From Chromatiales bacterium (lineage in GTDB: Bacteria; Pseudomonadota; Gammaproteobacteria; SZUA-152): a stretch of 6,125 bases of DNA. Location of the stretch: contig JALTPW010000026.1 of NCBI GenBank assembly GCA_026999335.1, forward strand, positions 1 through 6,125. The letters are read 5' to 3'. Positions 5,796 to 6,125 of this stretch are shown here, piece by piece (the stretch's first letter is position 1; the number at the start of each line of letters is the position of its first letter). A program made the translations under genes and the position numbers. The notes under the pieces are model-generated. The model was not told the origin of the DNA. It saw only the letters and a list, made by a program, of their open reading frames with translations, and searched no databases.

Positions 5796-6125
5796 AATAG
5801 ATGCGAAAGCCACCATGCCTTTTGCGGATGCGGCGGTCAAGCCAGCGCATGCCGCCGATGACGCCGAGGATAAAGGCGGCGGCCAGGCTGCCCAAAAACC
5901 ACTCCAGATTGACCGGCCAGGCTTTGCTTTCGTTGCGCGCCGGGCGGGTGTCGATCTCGGGTATTGCAGTCACTTCAATGACGGCCTCGGTGATACGCTG
6001 TTCTTCGTTGATAAGCAGTGCGGCGGACAGGCGGGCTTCGAGATCCTGATTCTGCGCGCGCAGCTGTGTCAGTTCCTCCTGTACGGTGCTTGAGTCGTCG
6101 CTCTGTTTTAGTGCGTTTGTGCGCA
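5794..6125 (-). CDS. YgiM/TIGR04211-like SH3-domain membrane-anchored protein, C-terminal part; 5' end outside the window
   Basis: The - strand frame is open from the right edge down to a TAG at 5794-5796, giving 109 visible residues and no start inside the window. The first part is a coiled-coil-like stretch rich in Gln, Glu and Leu (VQEELTQLRAQNQDLEARL). A Pro- and charge-containing linker follows, then a single membrane helix (WFLGSLAAAFILGVIGGM) and a short basic tail RWLDRRIRKRHGGFRIY. This order of coil, linker, terminal membrane helix and basic cytoplasmic end is that of the YgiM-like family, whose SH3 domain and signal peptide would lie further upstream. The HGGFRIY ending resembles gammaproteobacterial members as I recall them. 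The role of the family is poorly known. The SH3 domain itself is not seen, so the family call is moderate. The stop codon overlaps the end of the inverted-repeat element. Confidence 0.7.
   Translation of the reverse strand, partial: RTNALKQSDDSSTVQEELTQLRAQNQDLEARLSAALLINEEQRITEAVIEVTAIPEIDTRPARNESKAWPVNLEWFLGSLAAAFILGVIGGMRWLDRRIRKRHGGFRIY

Noticed and set aside
5801..6093. Two overlapping + strand open frames near the right edge
   Set aside because: They oppose the SH3-type protein tail, which has a coherent coil, membrane helix and basic end. The + strand products show no such organisation.

Overview
The window looks like ordinary chromosome of a free-living Gammaproteobacterium with moderately high GC. 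Evidence for this is an EmrE-type SMR pump, a lipoprotein ending in a GlyGly-CTERM-like (rhombosortase) tail, a YgiM-like SH3/anchor protein and an ExoIII with E. coli-like residue numbering. A placement near the Chromatiales or other sulfur-oxidiser relatives is a guess from protein style, not demonstrated. No phage, CRISPR, rRNA or tRNA is visible.

Left part, + strand (1-1834): the C-terminal part of a secreted subtilisin-like (S8) protease runs in from the left edge. Its oxyanion-hole Asn and catalytic Ser are inside the window, while the catalytic Asp and His must lie upstream. It carries a BACON-like beta-sandwich and a C-terminal module with a Ca-loop-like Asp/Asn motif. It overlaps by ATGA the start of a small lipoprotein resembling the PrcB C-terminal domain. 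PrcB is a partner of a subtilisin-like protease in the Treponema dentilisin complex, so the pair may form a protease/accessory unit.

Middle and right, - strand (1882-6125): these genes point left and converge on the PrcB-like gene. In transcription order they are a C-terminal fragment of an SH3-type membrane-anchored protein, a non-coding gap filled by an imperfect 25-bp inverted repeat spanning 172 bp, a rhombotarget-type lipoprotein, an SMR multidrug exporter, exodeoxyribonuclease III and a CPA2 cation:proton antiporter with a C-terminal RCK/TrkA-N domain. Spacings are 47 bp (lipoprotein to SMR), 71 bp with a hairpin (SMR to exoIII) and 10 bp (exoIII to antiporter). The last two are probably co-transcribed. 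The functions look like a loose housekeeping/stress neighbourhood and not one pathway.

The observations most worth a second look are the translationally overlapping S8 protease/PrcB-like lipoprotein pair, the lipoprotein with sorting signals at both ends, and the MITE-like inverted repeat whose right end overlaps the stop codon of the SH3-type gene. No clearly new defence or mobile system is visible.
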